Shown here piece by piece: positions 17,079 to 24,897 of a stretch of 55,624 bases of DNA. How positions within the stretch are numbered: position 1 is the first letter of the stretch; each line of letters starts with the position of its first letter. The notes beneath the pieces were generated by a model. That model was not told where the DNA came from and did not search any database. It saw only the letters and a list, made by a program, of their open reading frames with translations. Made by a program: the position numbers and the translations under genes. The stretch is from Candidatus Aenigmatarchaeota archaeon (lineage in GTDB: Archaea > Aenigmatarchaeota > Aenigmatarchaeia > PWEA01), in the NCBI GenBank assembly GCA_003553905.1, contig PWEA01000025.1, forward strand, positions 1 through 55,624, given 5' to 3'.

Positions 17079-18983
17079 ATGAAGCAAAGTAAGCTCGAGG
17101 AGCTAAGGACATATCTTGAGCCCCTTAAGGAAGAAGCAGGTGAATACTTGAAGGCGGTGATGGTGGCCGGTTCTGCAGCCCGGAAGGAGATGGTAGAAGG
17201 TTCTGATATAGATATCTACGTAATTCTAGACGATACAAAGGAAGGTGCAGACAAGTCTGTGTTCATAAAAACAAAAAAGGTTTTAAAGAAAATACAGGAC
17301 GAATCTCCTGACGAGCTTGATCTTCATTTCCAGAAACCGAAGCCTCTTTCCAAATGGTGGGATTTAATCATATCAGGAGAACCGTGGGTAGTTACCTCCA
17401 TAAAGGAGGCACAGCCCCTCTACGATCCTTCCGACTACGTAACCCTAACAAAGAAGCTTGCAAACCAAGGCGATCTACATGGAACAGAGGAAAGGGCTAA
17501 GAAGTTGCTTGAAAGAGCAAGAGGTAAAATAGGGAAGGCAAAGAAAGTGCTTCTGGAAGAAATAATTACAGAAGTACTGAGGTCTATGACCGATTCAGCT
17601 CAAGCAGTCCTCATGTATAGCGGTTCTGCACCACCCTCCCCTGAAGATGTAGCAGACAAACTTGAAGAGAAGTTCATTGAAGACATGGACATACTTCCCA
17701 AGCAGGCCATAATAGACTACAAGCAGATATACAAGATCTCGGATAAGGTCAGCCATGGAACACTGACAGATATATCAGGCGAAGAGATCGAAAACTATCT
17801 CAGAAACGCCGGGAGGTTTGTAAAAACCATGGCAAGGCTATTCGATAAATTGGAGAAGGAAAAACAGGAGAACATAGTTAGCGAATCGCATGAAAAAGCT
17901 ATAGAACTTTGTAAAGAGGCACTAGCTCAAAGAGGTGCAGAAATACCCGAAAACAGAGAAAAGATTCTAGATAAATTCAGAGAAGTCTTTGTTGACAAGG
18001 GTCTTGTTAGCGAAAACTACTGGAAGCTCGTAGAGGGAATAGCAGAAAACAAAAGAAGGTTGGACAAAGAAGGTCTTGAGGAAATGTCCGAAGAAGAAGT
18101 GTACTCAACTAGGCTCTATGTCAGAGAGTTCAAATCAGCATTAGAAGGAGCAGTAATGGATGAAGAACTACCTGATCTGGAAAAAAGCATCACAGAAGAA
18201 GACGTCAAGGAAGATGAACCTGAGCTTGTTGAAGCAGCAGAAAGGGTAAGAGATAGACTGATTAAAGACCATGAAAAGGCCGTTAAGTCTATTTGGTTCT
18301 TGAGACCGGGTGAAATAAAAAGGGGTAGCAGCATGACCTTCATAATTCTTTACAACGACCTCGAGGCCGATGAAGATATAGATGATTTTGAGATGGCCGT
18401 CAAGAAAGTGGTCAAAAGTGTAAGCAACGAAAAGGGTATTGATATGGCCATTTCCTTTTACAAGCTTACAAACTACTGGAATGTTATAAGACATGGTTCT
18501 CCAATCACTTTTTCGGAAATAAGAAACGGTATATCCGTCTATGATCCTTCGGGTTTCTTCAAGCCTCTGAAAAAACTTCTGAAAAGCGGAAGGATACCAG
18601 GTTCAAAGGAGGCTATGAGGTCGCTTATAGCTACTTCACCAAGGCGTGTTTTAAAAGTAAAAAAGATTCATAAGCCCGAAGTAGTGAACCATATGTACGA
18701 TGCAGTAGTCGCCGCGGGACAAGCAGTTCTCATATCCGAGGGTGTGGCCCCACCCGTTCCAAAGAAACTTCCCGATGAGCTTAGAAAACATCTCGTGGAA
18801 TCGGACGAAATGCTTGATAAAGATGTAAAGAAGTGCGAAGAAATCATAGTAACCTGGAAAAACTATGAGCACGACAGAAAAGAAGAAATCCATGGCAAGA
18901 GGATAGATAAGCTTGTATCCATGGGCATAAGCTTCATAGATGAAGCAGAAGAGCTCATGGAGAAGAAGTTAGAGGGTATGTAA
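17079..18983 (+). CDS. Tandem nucleotidyltransferase-HEPN protein with inactive second copy
   Basis: A 634-residue protein built as two similar halves. Half 1 has a Pol-beta-type nucleotidyltransferase with G31-S32 and D43-I-D45 (GSDIDIYVIL) and a third Asp in LDLHF (D81), then a HEPN-like helical domain (about 160-265) containing AQAVLMYSGSAPPSP. Half 2 repeats the layout: RGSSMTFIILYND (416-428), a shared YDPS segment, and a helical part with GQAVLISEGVAPPVP, but DxD is S418-x-T420 and the third Asp aligns with A457. So one active-looking and one dead NTase. The target is unknown; NTase-HEPN pairs occur in toxin-antitoxin and nucleotide-transfer systems. Monocistronic. Confidence 0.72.
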   Translation: MKQSKLEELRTYLEPLKEEAGEYLKAVMVAGSAARKEMVEGSDIDIYVILDDTKEGADKSVFIKTKKVLKKIQDESPDELDLHFQKPKPLSKWWDLIISGEPWVVTSIKEAQPLYDPSDYVTLTKKLANQGDLHGTEERAKKLLERARGKIGKAKKVLLEEIITEVLRSMTDSAQAVLMYSGSAPPSPEDVADKLEEKFIEDMDILPKQAIIDYKQIYKISDKVSHGTLTDISGEEIENYLRNAGRFVKTMARLFDKLEKEKQENIVSESHEKAIELCKEALAQRGAEIPENREKILDKFREVFVDKGLVSENYWKLVEGIAENKRRLDKEGLEEMSEEEVYSTRLYVREFKSALEGAVMDEELPDLEKSITEEDVKEDEPELVEAAERVRDRLIKDHEKAVKSIWFLRPGEIKRGSSMTFIILYNDLEADEDIDDFEMAVKKVVKSVSNEKGIDMAISFYKLTNYWNVIRHGSPITFSEIRNGISVYDPSGFFKPLKKLLKSGRIPGSKEAMRSLIATSPRRVLKVKKIHKPEVVNHMYDAVVAAGQAVLISEGVAPPVPKKLPDELRKHLVESDEMLDKDVKKCEEIIVTWKNYEHDRKEEIHGKRIDKLVSMGISFIDEAEELMEKKLEGM

Positions 18984-19096
18984 TACTTGTTCCCATCGAA
19001 GTTTGGATCGAATTCTTGTTATATTCTATAATCCTGCTACATTTTAAAAGTCGAGGTCCTAAATATTCCCTATGAAAAACTATCACTACAAGATGG

Positions 19097-19702
19097 ATGA
19101 AGCCCGTGATTCTCATGTTTGAAATACTTTTGGATCTTTACGACTTAAAGGATGAAAGAAGAACAGGATGGGAACTACGAAGAATAGAGGACCCCGAAAC
19201 TGTCGCTGGACATTCCTGGGGTGCAGCAGTTCTAACTTTTCTCTACGGCCAAAGAGAAGAAATAGACATAGATAGGGCCATTAAAATGGCCCTGGTACAC
19301 GATATGGCAGAGTACGACACAGGCGACTTTCCTATACGTGCCGATTCACAGGCAAAACAGATAGACAGAAACAGAAAGAAGAAGATGGAAAAAGAGGTAA
19401 TGAAAAGACTGGACAAAAAAATCGACAGAGAACTTGTTTTGAACCTATGGGAAGAGTACGAGAACAGTGAAACGAAGGAAGCAAGGTTCGTGAAGGATAT
19501 GGATATGGTGGATATGTGTCTTCAGGCGTTAAAGTATGAAAAAGACGGTAGATACGATAAAAACGAAGAAAACCCCAACTTCATGGAATATGAGAGGCTT
19601 GATGAGTTCTTTGCAACAACAAAAGACCGTATAAGCACCGAAACAGGGAAAAAGCTCTTCGAAGAAATAAAGAAAAGATATACGAGACTCAGGGAAAAGT
19701 AA
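19097..19702 (+). CDS. HD-domain hydrolase, YfbR/HDDC2-like
   Basis: A 201-residue metal-dependent phosphohydrolase. The HD ligands are His in VAGHSWGAA, His-Asp in ALVHDMAEYDTGD and Asp in VKDMDMVDM. The WG after the first His and EYDTGD fit the 5'-deoxynucleotidase (YfbR/HDDC2) group, which dephosphorylates deoxynucleoside monophosphates. The start is uncertain: ATG 19097 was kept, but ATG 19115 (MFEILLDLYDL) is equally consistent with the family. A TATA-like ATTTTAAAAG lies at about 19042-19051. Confidence 0.82.
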   Translation: MKPVILMFEILLDLYDLKDERRTGWELRRIEDPETVAGHSWGAAVLTFLYGQREEIDIDRAIKMALVHDMAEYDTGDFPIRADSQAKQIDRNRKKKMEKEVMKRLDKKIDRELVLNLWEEYENSETKEARFVKDMDMVDMCLQALKYEKDGRYDKNEENPNFMEYERLDEFFATTKDRISTETGKKLFEEIKKRYTRLREK

Positions 19703-19799
19703 TATCTATCTACGTGGATAAAGGCTTCCTTTGTTTCTTGCTTTAAACTTTCTTATGGAACCGGGAATTATTTTAAAGTGGGATAATAAAGAAGTATGC

Positions 19800-21080
19800 A
19801 TGAGAAAACACATCGACTTTATACGCACCCAGTCAAAGAAACACACAAAATGGTTCTCCAATTCTCTTCCTATGATAGCATCGGAAAACATAATAAGCCC
19901 TCTTGCGAGGGAAATGATGCTTTCGGACTTCCAGGACAAGTATGCAGAAGGTCCAGTGGGTGATAGATATTATGAAGGGAACGAATACGTAGACAACGTA
20001 GAGAGAAGAGTGAAAAAGCTTGCAAGAGAGACCTTTGATGTGGATTACGCAGACGTAAGGCCGCTTTCAGGAACAAATGCTAACCAGGCTGTTCTCATGG
20101 CCCTCGGAGGCCCAAATAAAAAGATAACAGCGCCGGATGTATCCGATGGAGCGCATATCAGTAGTGCTAAGTTTGGATCCGTAGGATTCCGAGGCATGGA
20201 ACCGGAAACGTATCCGTTTGATGTCGACGAAATGAATCTGGACATAGAAGGAACCAAGAAGCTGATAAGAAAGGAAAGGCCTGATATAGCACTTTTCGGA
20301 CGATCGGTTTTTCTCTTTCCTCCACCACTAGACGAGCTAAAAGACGTGTTTGAGGAAGTTGGATGTAAAGTATGGTACGATGGAGCGCATGTACTGGGCC
20401 TTATAGCCGCTGGAAAGTTCCAGAAGCCTATGGAGGAGGGGGTAGATATAATGACAGGGAGCACCCATAAAACGCTACCGGGACCACAGAAGGGAGTTGT
20501 ACTTGCAAATCCTGCAAATGAGGAAGAGAAGGAAAAGCTTTCGGCTGGTGTTTTCCCGGGTGTTCTTTCCAACCACCACATGCACTCTGTAGCCGCGCTA
20601 GGAATAACACTGGCCGAACAGAGAAAGTTCGGGGAAAAATACGCAGAACAGATAATAAAAAATGCCAAGGCCTTGGGACAGGCTTTGTACGAAAGAGGAA
20701 TAGATGTCCTATGTGAACACAAGGGATTCACAGAATCACACACACTGGCAGTGGACGTTCAGGAACATGGAGGCGGTGGAACACTTGCAGAAGCCCTGGA
20801 AGAAGCCAATATAATAGCAAACAAAAACCTTATGCCATGGGACGATGTAGAGAGCGCAAAGGAGCCGAGCGGCCTCCGATTCGGGAGCCAGGCGCTGACA
20901 CGACTCGGCATGAAGGAAGGTCATATGGAAGAAGTTGCAGAGCTCATAGAGAGGGTGGTTGTAAACAGGGAGAAGCCAGTGAAAATAAAGGAAGATGTAA
21001 AGGCTCTGCGCGAAGATTTCCAAGAGATTCATTACTGCTTCGATGGAGGAGAGAAAGGCTTACATGGAATGGGGTATTAA
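19800..21080 (+). CDS. glyA: Serine hydroxymethyltransferase
   Basis: PLP enzyme interconverting serine and glycine with a one-carbon carrier. From the ATG at 19800 (MRKHIDFIRT) the product has 426-427 residues, the archaeal length; a longer reading from 19731 adds 23 unconserved residues. A TATA-like ATTTTAAAGT at about 19769-19778 places transcription start at the chosen ATG. Motifs include MIASENIISP, EGPVGDRYYEGNEYVD, PLSGTNANQAV, YDGAHVLGLI and the PLP-lysine site TGSTHKTLPGPQKG. Single gene. Confidence 0.95.
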   Translation: MRKHIDFIRTQSKKHTKWFSNSLPMIASENIISPLAREMMLSDFQDKYAEGPVGDRYYEGNEYVDNVERRVKKLARETFDVDYADVRPLSGTNANQAVLMALGGPNKKITAPDVSDGAHISSAKFGSVGFRGMEPETYPFDVDEMNLDIEGTKKLIRKERPDIALFGRSVFLFPPPLDELKDVFEEVGCKVWYDGAHVLGLIAAGKFQKPMEEGVDIMTGSTHKTLPGPQKGVVLANPANEEEKEKLSAGVFPGVLSNHHMHSVAALGITLAEQRKFGEKYAEQIIKNAKALGQALYERGIDVLCEHKGFTESHTLAVDVQEHGGGGTLAEALEEANIIANKNLMPWDDVESAKEPSGLRFGSQALTRLGMKEGHMEEVAELIERVVVNREKPVKIKEDVKALREDFQEIHYCFDGGEKGLHGMGY

Positions 21081-21099
21081 ATGAATTAATCTTGTGATA

Positions 21100-21939
21100 T
21101 TAGGAAGTTATATCTTCAGATTTTTCCAGTAGATCCTTAGACAGGCTTTCATAATGTTCATCGTCCTTTAAAATCTGTTCCATTTCTTTCTTGAAATGTT
21201 CCTCCTTTTCTTCCATCATTTTCTCTACTTTTTCTTCCTCAGTGCCTCTCTTTTCATCGTATTTATCTTTTAAACAACTCACATAATCTCCGATGCCTGG
21301 GGAAGAGCTTTTCCATGTTTGCTCCAAACTTTCCCAAGTATTCTCCTCCTCAAGCGACATATCATCTCTTACTAAATACCCCTTTAAACTGGCATATGCT
21401 TCGTCAAGAGTACTCATAACAATCCCACATAGATCCGCTCTAAAACCCTCTTTATAGACACCCTCAATTTCATGTTCTCTTAAGCCATCTTCATGTGTCT
21501 TCAGATGTTCATATTCGTGAGCAATATGCTCTATAATATTGTTTATATACCTTGCCTTAATTTTTTCAGCAACCTCTTCCACTTCTTTACTTCCTGAGAG
21601 ATCACCAGCCTCATAAAGCTCCATTAAAACATCAAACTCAAAGGACAATTGCGCGTTTTGTTTAGTCTGATTTCCCCTCGCCCCGTATTTATTACTTCCG
21701 GTTCCCTTGAGCCTGTGCTGACGGATCTCATTCGCTGCATCATTTTCCTCAACAATTTCAGAGCTAAGCACAGAACTGGAAATTTTAGTTTCCCTCTTTC
21801 CCAATCCCTCAAACGCATTCATCTTAGCTGTACTATGAAAGACCTTTATTTTTCCCTCTTTCCTTTTGTATATTCCGCCAACAGTTCCTTTGTATTTCTC
21901 AAAATCTTCATCTGACAAGCTTTCTCCATACATTAGCAT
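21100..21939 (-). CDS. Putative HExxH zinc-peptidase-like protein, start unclear
   Basis: A 279-residue protein from the first in-frame ATG at 21939. Residues 141-145 are HEYEH, a HExxH zinc-peptidase motif, within a helix (NIIEHIAHEYEHLKTHEDG), and about 25 residues later comes EGFRADLCGIV, which could hold a third ligand. The C-terminus is long, Glu/Lys-rich and probably coiled coil. No family was recognised. The coding-like frame continues 36 codons upstream (about to 22047, with DYDDEVIEKLRKKGFYEKI) but contains no ATG, GTG or TTG before a stop, and a TATA-like TTTAAATA at about 22056-22064 would start a transcript near 22030. The 5' end may be disrupted or use a rare start. Confidence 0.5.
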   Translation of the reverse strand: MLMYGESLSDEDFEKYKGTVGGIYKRKEGKIKVFHSTAKMNAFEGLGKRETKISSSVLSSEIVEENDAANEIRQHRLKGTGSNKYGARGNQTKQNAQLSFEFDVLMELYEAGDLSGSKEVEEVAEKIKARYINNIIEHIAHEYEHLKTHEDGLREHEIEGVYKEGFRADLCGIVMSTLDEAYASLKGYLVRDDMSLEEENTWESLEQTWKSSSPGIGDYVSCLKDKYDEKRGTEEEKVEKMMEEKEEHFKKEMEQILKDDEHYESLSKDLLEKSEDITS

Positions 21940-22135
21940 TTGAAAATTCCCATCCTCTGAAATTTTCTCGTAAAAACCCTTTTTTCTCAGCTTTTCGATT
22001 ACTTCGTCATCATAGTCCGGAATGTTATCACCAAGTAATAATTACATAATATACTATTTAAAGGTTATCGTTATGGAAGATATCGATTAGTACCTTAAAC
22101 AAAGGCTTTTAAGCTAATTTCTTTAAATAAAGCCT

Positions 22136-23281
22136 ATGCTAAAACCGGATTACTCGGAAAAGTGTGTTACAAAAATAGTTCCCACAGTAAAACACATTCT
22201 AGGATTGGACTCCGAAGAAAGTTTGATAGAAGAAAGGTCTGACAAGGTTCTTCTTGTGGTTATAGACGGTCTTGGTTACGACAAACTTATGGAATTAATT
22301 GACGAGGACGAGAATCTAAAAGAAACAATAAAAATGTTCAACGAAGAAAAAATCACCACGTCCTTTCCAACATCCACTGTCCCGGGACTTTTCTCAATAC
22401 TAAGTGGTAAGCCACCGGGTAAACACGGACTTCTGGAGTGGGTTTCTTACAACAATGAGCTCGGAGTGAGATATAAACCATTACCTTTCGAAGCTGTGGA
22501 AGATGAAGATAAGGAAAAATTTGGAGAAACTGTAATGAAGGAGGATATATGGCCGGAAACTATTCAAGATATGCTGTCCGGTGAGATGGAAACTTATCAG
22601 ATACAACCCAAGAAAATAATAGACGACGAAGAGAAGTACCGGAAAGGGTATGGAAACCTTGTCGAGGCATTTGTAAAGACAAGTAAAGCTGTAAAAAAAG
22701 AAGACAAGAAATCTTTCTACTATCTCTACATAAGTGCCCTGGATACATCCAACCATGAAAACGGTCCCGATGAAGAAGAATCGGAAGAACTTGTTAAGGA
22801 GATATTCAGACTCATGGAAAAGTACATACTGAAAGAATTAGATGACTTACATGTAATTGTAACCGCGGACCACGGCTTCATGGATATACAGGACAAAGTA
22901 GACATGAAGGAAGAGGGGGAACTTTACAAAAAGATATCGCCATATTTAGAAACACATCAAGACAAGGAAATAAAACCTGTGGGGGCACCCAGAATGGTAA
23001 ATTTCCATGTAGAGAACGATAAAGTAGAAGAATTTATAGATATACTGAACGACGAAATTGACGCTGATTTTAATCTAATAAAGACAGAAAAATTACTAGA
23101 AGATGGGTTTTTCAGTGAAGGTGAATTATCAGAAAAATTTGTAGAAAGTCTTGGAAATGTGACCCTGATAATGACAGGTAACTCCATAATAACATTTGAA
23201 CCATACGACGACTACGAAGGAATGCATGGCGGTTTAACAGAAGCAGAGTTGTATGTGCCTTTCTTATCTAAGAGGCTTTAA
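22136..23281 (+). CDS. Type I phosphodiesterase / nucleotide pyrophosphatase family protein
   Basis: A 381-residue protein of the alkaline phosphatase superfamily. Metal-binding and catalytic motifs are VVIDGLGYDK (first Asp), TTSFPTSTVPGLFS (catalytic Thr or Ser), SALDTSNHENGPD, TADHGFMDIQ and GMHGGLTEAE. No signal peptide is visible, so it is probably cytoplasmic; the substrate (nucleotide, phospholipid or cofactor) cannot be told. The start ATG at 22136 follows an AT-rich promoter with CTTTTAAGC about 28 nt upstream. Confidence 0.85.
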   Translation: MLKPDYSEKCVTKIVPTVKHILGLDSEESLIEERSDKVLLVVIDGLGYDKLMELIDEDENLKETIKMFNEEKITTSFPTSTVPGLFSILSGKPPGKHGLLEWVSYNNELGVRYKPLPFEAVEDEDKEKFGETVMKEDIWPETIQDMLSGEMETYQIQPKKIIDDEEKYRKGYGNLVEAFVKTSKAVKKEDKKSFYYLYISALDTSNHENGPDEEESEELVKEIFRLMEKYILKELDDLHVIVTADHGFMDIQDKVDMKEEGELYKKISPYLETHQDKEIKPVGAPRMVNFHVENDKVEEFIDILNDEIDADFNLIKTEKLLEDGFFSEGELSEKFVESLGNVTLIMTGNSIITFEPYDDYEGMHGGLTEAELYVPFLSKRL

Positions 23282-23342
23282 TATAACATCTTAGTAAATA
23301 TTTTTAAACTCTGAAGTTCATGCATGTGGTGTAATACGAAGA

Positions 23343-23456
23343 GGGCCGGTAGTCTAGTGGCTATGACGCCACCCTTACAAGAACCCTTCAGAAAAACGTT
23401 CATTTGAGGGGAGCAAAGATAGGTGGAGATCGCAAGTTCGAATCTTGCTCGGCCCA
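23343..23456 (+). tRNA. tRNA-Val (TAC) with 41-nt intron
   Basis: Acceptor GGGCCGG (23343-23349) pairs with TCGGCCC (23449-23455), discriminator A. The anticodon stem CCACC (23369-23373) pairs with GGTGG (23422-23426). The anticodon TAC is at 23376-23378. An insertion of 41 nt (23380-23420) sits at the canonical 37/38 position, to be removed by the archaeal splicing endonuclease. T-arm GCAAG-TTCGAAT-CTTGC is normal. CCA is not encoded. Confidence 0.92.
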
Positions 23457-23477
23457 TCACAAAAGGAGGTGATCGAA

Positions 23478-23639
23478 GTGTTAATTGTTAAGAACGCTGT
23501 AAAAGAAGCTGCAGGTGACAAGAACGTTAGCTCTGACTTTTACGAAAAACTTGATGAAGAAGTAAAGGAACTCATTGGAAAAGCAGTAGATAGAGCTGAA
23601 GCAAACGGAAGGAAAACTGTACAGGCGAGGGATCTATAG
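23478..23639 (+). CDS. Small histone-fold protein (DUF1931-like)
   Basis: A 53-residue protein from GTG 23478, which has a very strong ribosome site (AGGAGGTGATC, complementary to the 16S 3' end) just upstream. A longer reading from 23445 would run into tRNA-Val and is rejected. The sequence (LIVKNAVKEAAGDKNVSS, then VKELIGKAVDRAEANGRKTVQARDL) resembles a histone fold ending in the RKTVQxRDL motif common to archaeal histone-like DUF1931 proteins. Probably DNA- or RNA-associated. It sits between two intron-bearing tRNA genes. Confidence 0.75.
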   Translation: MLIVKNAVKEAAGDKNVSSDFYEKLDEEVKELIGKAVDRAEANGRKTVQARDL

Positions 23640-23690
23640 GAGATCTCATCCCTTTCCTTTTTATTTTTTCGGTTACAGAGTTAGATGTAC

Positions 23691-23805
23691 GCTCCTGTAG
23701 TCTAGTCCGGTCAAGGATACTGGCCTTTCGATTCCGAAAGGATTGAGCCGAAATGGCGATGAAAGAAGAAAGCCAGTGACCCGGGTTCGAATCCCGGCGG
23801 GAGCA
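23691..23805 (+). tRNA. tRNA-Glu (TTC) with 40-nt intron
   Basis: Acceptor GCTCCTG (23691-23697) pairs with CGGGAGC (23798-23804), discriminator A. The anticodon stem CTGGC (23720-23724) pairs with GCCAG (23772-23776); anticodon TTC at 23727-23729. The 40-nt insertion 23731-23770 is at position 37/38. Without it the tRNA is 75 nt. T-arm CCGGG-TTCGAAT-CCCGG is intact. Confidence 0.93.
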
Positions 23806-23848
23806 TTCCAGTTTAAAACTTTAATATATAGGTATTCTTAACCTACGT

Positions 23849-24283
23849 ATGGTTGAAATTCTTGATTTGGAGGATGACAGCCACAGAAAGATAATAATCA
23901 TATTAACACTGTTGATGATAGCTCTTATCCTTATCTTTTTTGCATGGAGCTACAGCATAGTAGAAAGAAATGTACTTCGCTGTAGTTGGGAAAGAATACC
24001 GCATGCAGTTCACTCCTCGGATCAAAATGTCGACTCAAACATAACCGCAAAGAATGCGTTCTTGGAATTTAAAGATGTGCCTTCGGAAGCATCTATCGAA
24101 ATTCGTGGTCTAGGTCCCTCTTTCTGGGAAATAGAAATAGTCAAGAACGACGTGATCTCTCAGAAATATGGAATCAATTCCGCGGGCAACATCTATCGAT
24201 ACGAAGAAAACTGTGTTGAAGTGAATAAAACCTTAACAGAAGGTATGGACGATATGTTCGGACGGTTTAATGAAAGTTTATAA
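23849..24283 (+). CDS. Single-span membrane protein, unknown
   Basis: A 144-residue protein with a short cytoplasmic N-terminus (VEILDLEDDSHRK), one membrane helix (about residues 15-36, IIIILTLLMIALILIFFAW) and an outside domain of about 105 residues with two Cys (CSWERIPHAV and NCVEVNKTL), possibly a disulfide. No family is recognised. A TATA-like TTTAATATATAGG at about 23820-23832 gives a near-leaderless start. It lies between two intron-bearing tRNA genes. Confidence 0.6.
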   Translation: MVEILDLEDDSHRKIIIILTLLMIALILIFFAWSYSIVERNVLRCSWERIPHAVHSSDQNVDSNITAKNAFLEFKDVPSEASIEIRGLGPSFWEIEIVKNDVISQKYGINSAGNIYRYEENCVEVNKTLTEGMDDMFGRFNESL

Positions 24284-24313
24284 AATTCAAAAACTAAGAT
24301 GTACTGTTCAAAG

Positions 24314-24419
24314 GCGGGGGTACCCAAGTGGTCAAAGGGGCTAGATTCCTGCAAAAGGAAAGCCAAGCTTAGGACCTAGTGGTTTAGTACCTTCGCAGGT
24401 TCGAATCCTGCCCCCCGCA
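24314..24419 (+). tRNA. tRNA-Leu (TAG) with 22-nt non-canonical intron
   Basis: Acceptor GCGGGGG (24314-24320) pairs with CCCCCGC (24412-24418), discriminator A; long variable arm as in Leu. A continuous reading gives no valid anticodon arm. Removing 24345-24366 joins CTAG to GCTTAGGACCTAG, giving a perfect CTAGG/CCTAG stem and loop CTTAGGA with anticodon TAG (24370-24372). The intron is thus between positions 30 and 31. Its ends fit a bulge-helix-bulge: GGCT pairs with AGCC, flanked by the bulges AGA and AAG, with a TTCC/GGAA inner hairpin. The intron-less tRNA-Leu(CAG) at 32556 supports the mature form. Confidence 0.88.
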
Positions 24420-24474
24420 TATCATTCTAAGTAAGAATAAAACCAAGCGTCTAGTCTTTATAACCGATTTGTCA

Positions 24475-24792
24475 TCAAGGATATGGATAGGGTTCATCAG
24501 GAAGCTCTACTCTAACGTCGTCTAACACAAGCTCGTAGCACTCTCCATCTAATCTGATGTCTGAACCATCGCTGTAGACATCGGACTTGGCACCCAAACT
24601 CATTGTGTCTATTGTCCTTACTTCCGGATTAACATGTCCTCTATCCTCGTAGAAAATTCCTCTTTTCTCGGCCCGTAGGACTCCAAATCCAATGTCAATC
24701 TTCTCACCTTCAGTCACCCTAATAGAACGGCTCTCATTTCCTTCGGTTATTTTCACACGGTAGTCTTTTAAATCTCCATCTTTTTTCTCCAT
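24475..24792 (-). CDS. Hypothetical protein (105 aa)
   Basis: A small acidic protein starting MEKKDGDLKDYRVKITEG, without membrane segment or recognised domain; several short beta-strand-like stretches (RSIRVTEGEKIDIGFGVLRAE, YELVLDDVRVELP) suggest a compact beta fold. The end is Pro/Tyr-rich (DEPYPYP). A TATA-like AGTATAAAAGC lies at about 24826-24836. It stands alone between tRNA-Leu and the divergent nitroreductase gene. Confidence 0.55.
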   Translation of the reverse strand: MEKKDGDLKDYRVKITEGNESRSIRVTEGEKIDIGFGVLRAEKRGIFYEDRGHVNPEVRTIDTMSLGAKSDVYSDGSDIRLDGECYELVLDDVRVELPDEPYPYP

Positions 24793-24897
24793 TTTACTGA
24801 CCCCAAGAACTTGCTTGTGGAGAAAGCTTTTATACTTTTTCGTACTTCATAATTCCATAAATTTATATAGGTCAGGGTGAATTTTTTAACAGGTAAC

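Noticed and set aside
24314-24419. Reading tRNA-Leu(TAG) without an intron, giving an apparent CCT or GCA anticodon
   Set aside because: No 5-bp anticodon stem forms; removing 22 nt gives a perfect stem, bulge-helix-bulge ends and agreement with tRNA-Leu(CAG).
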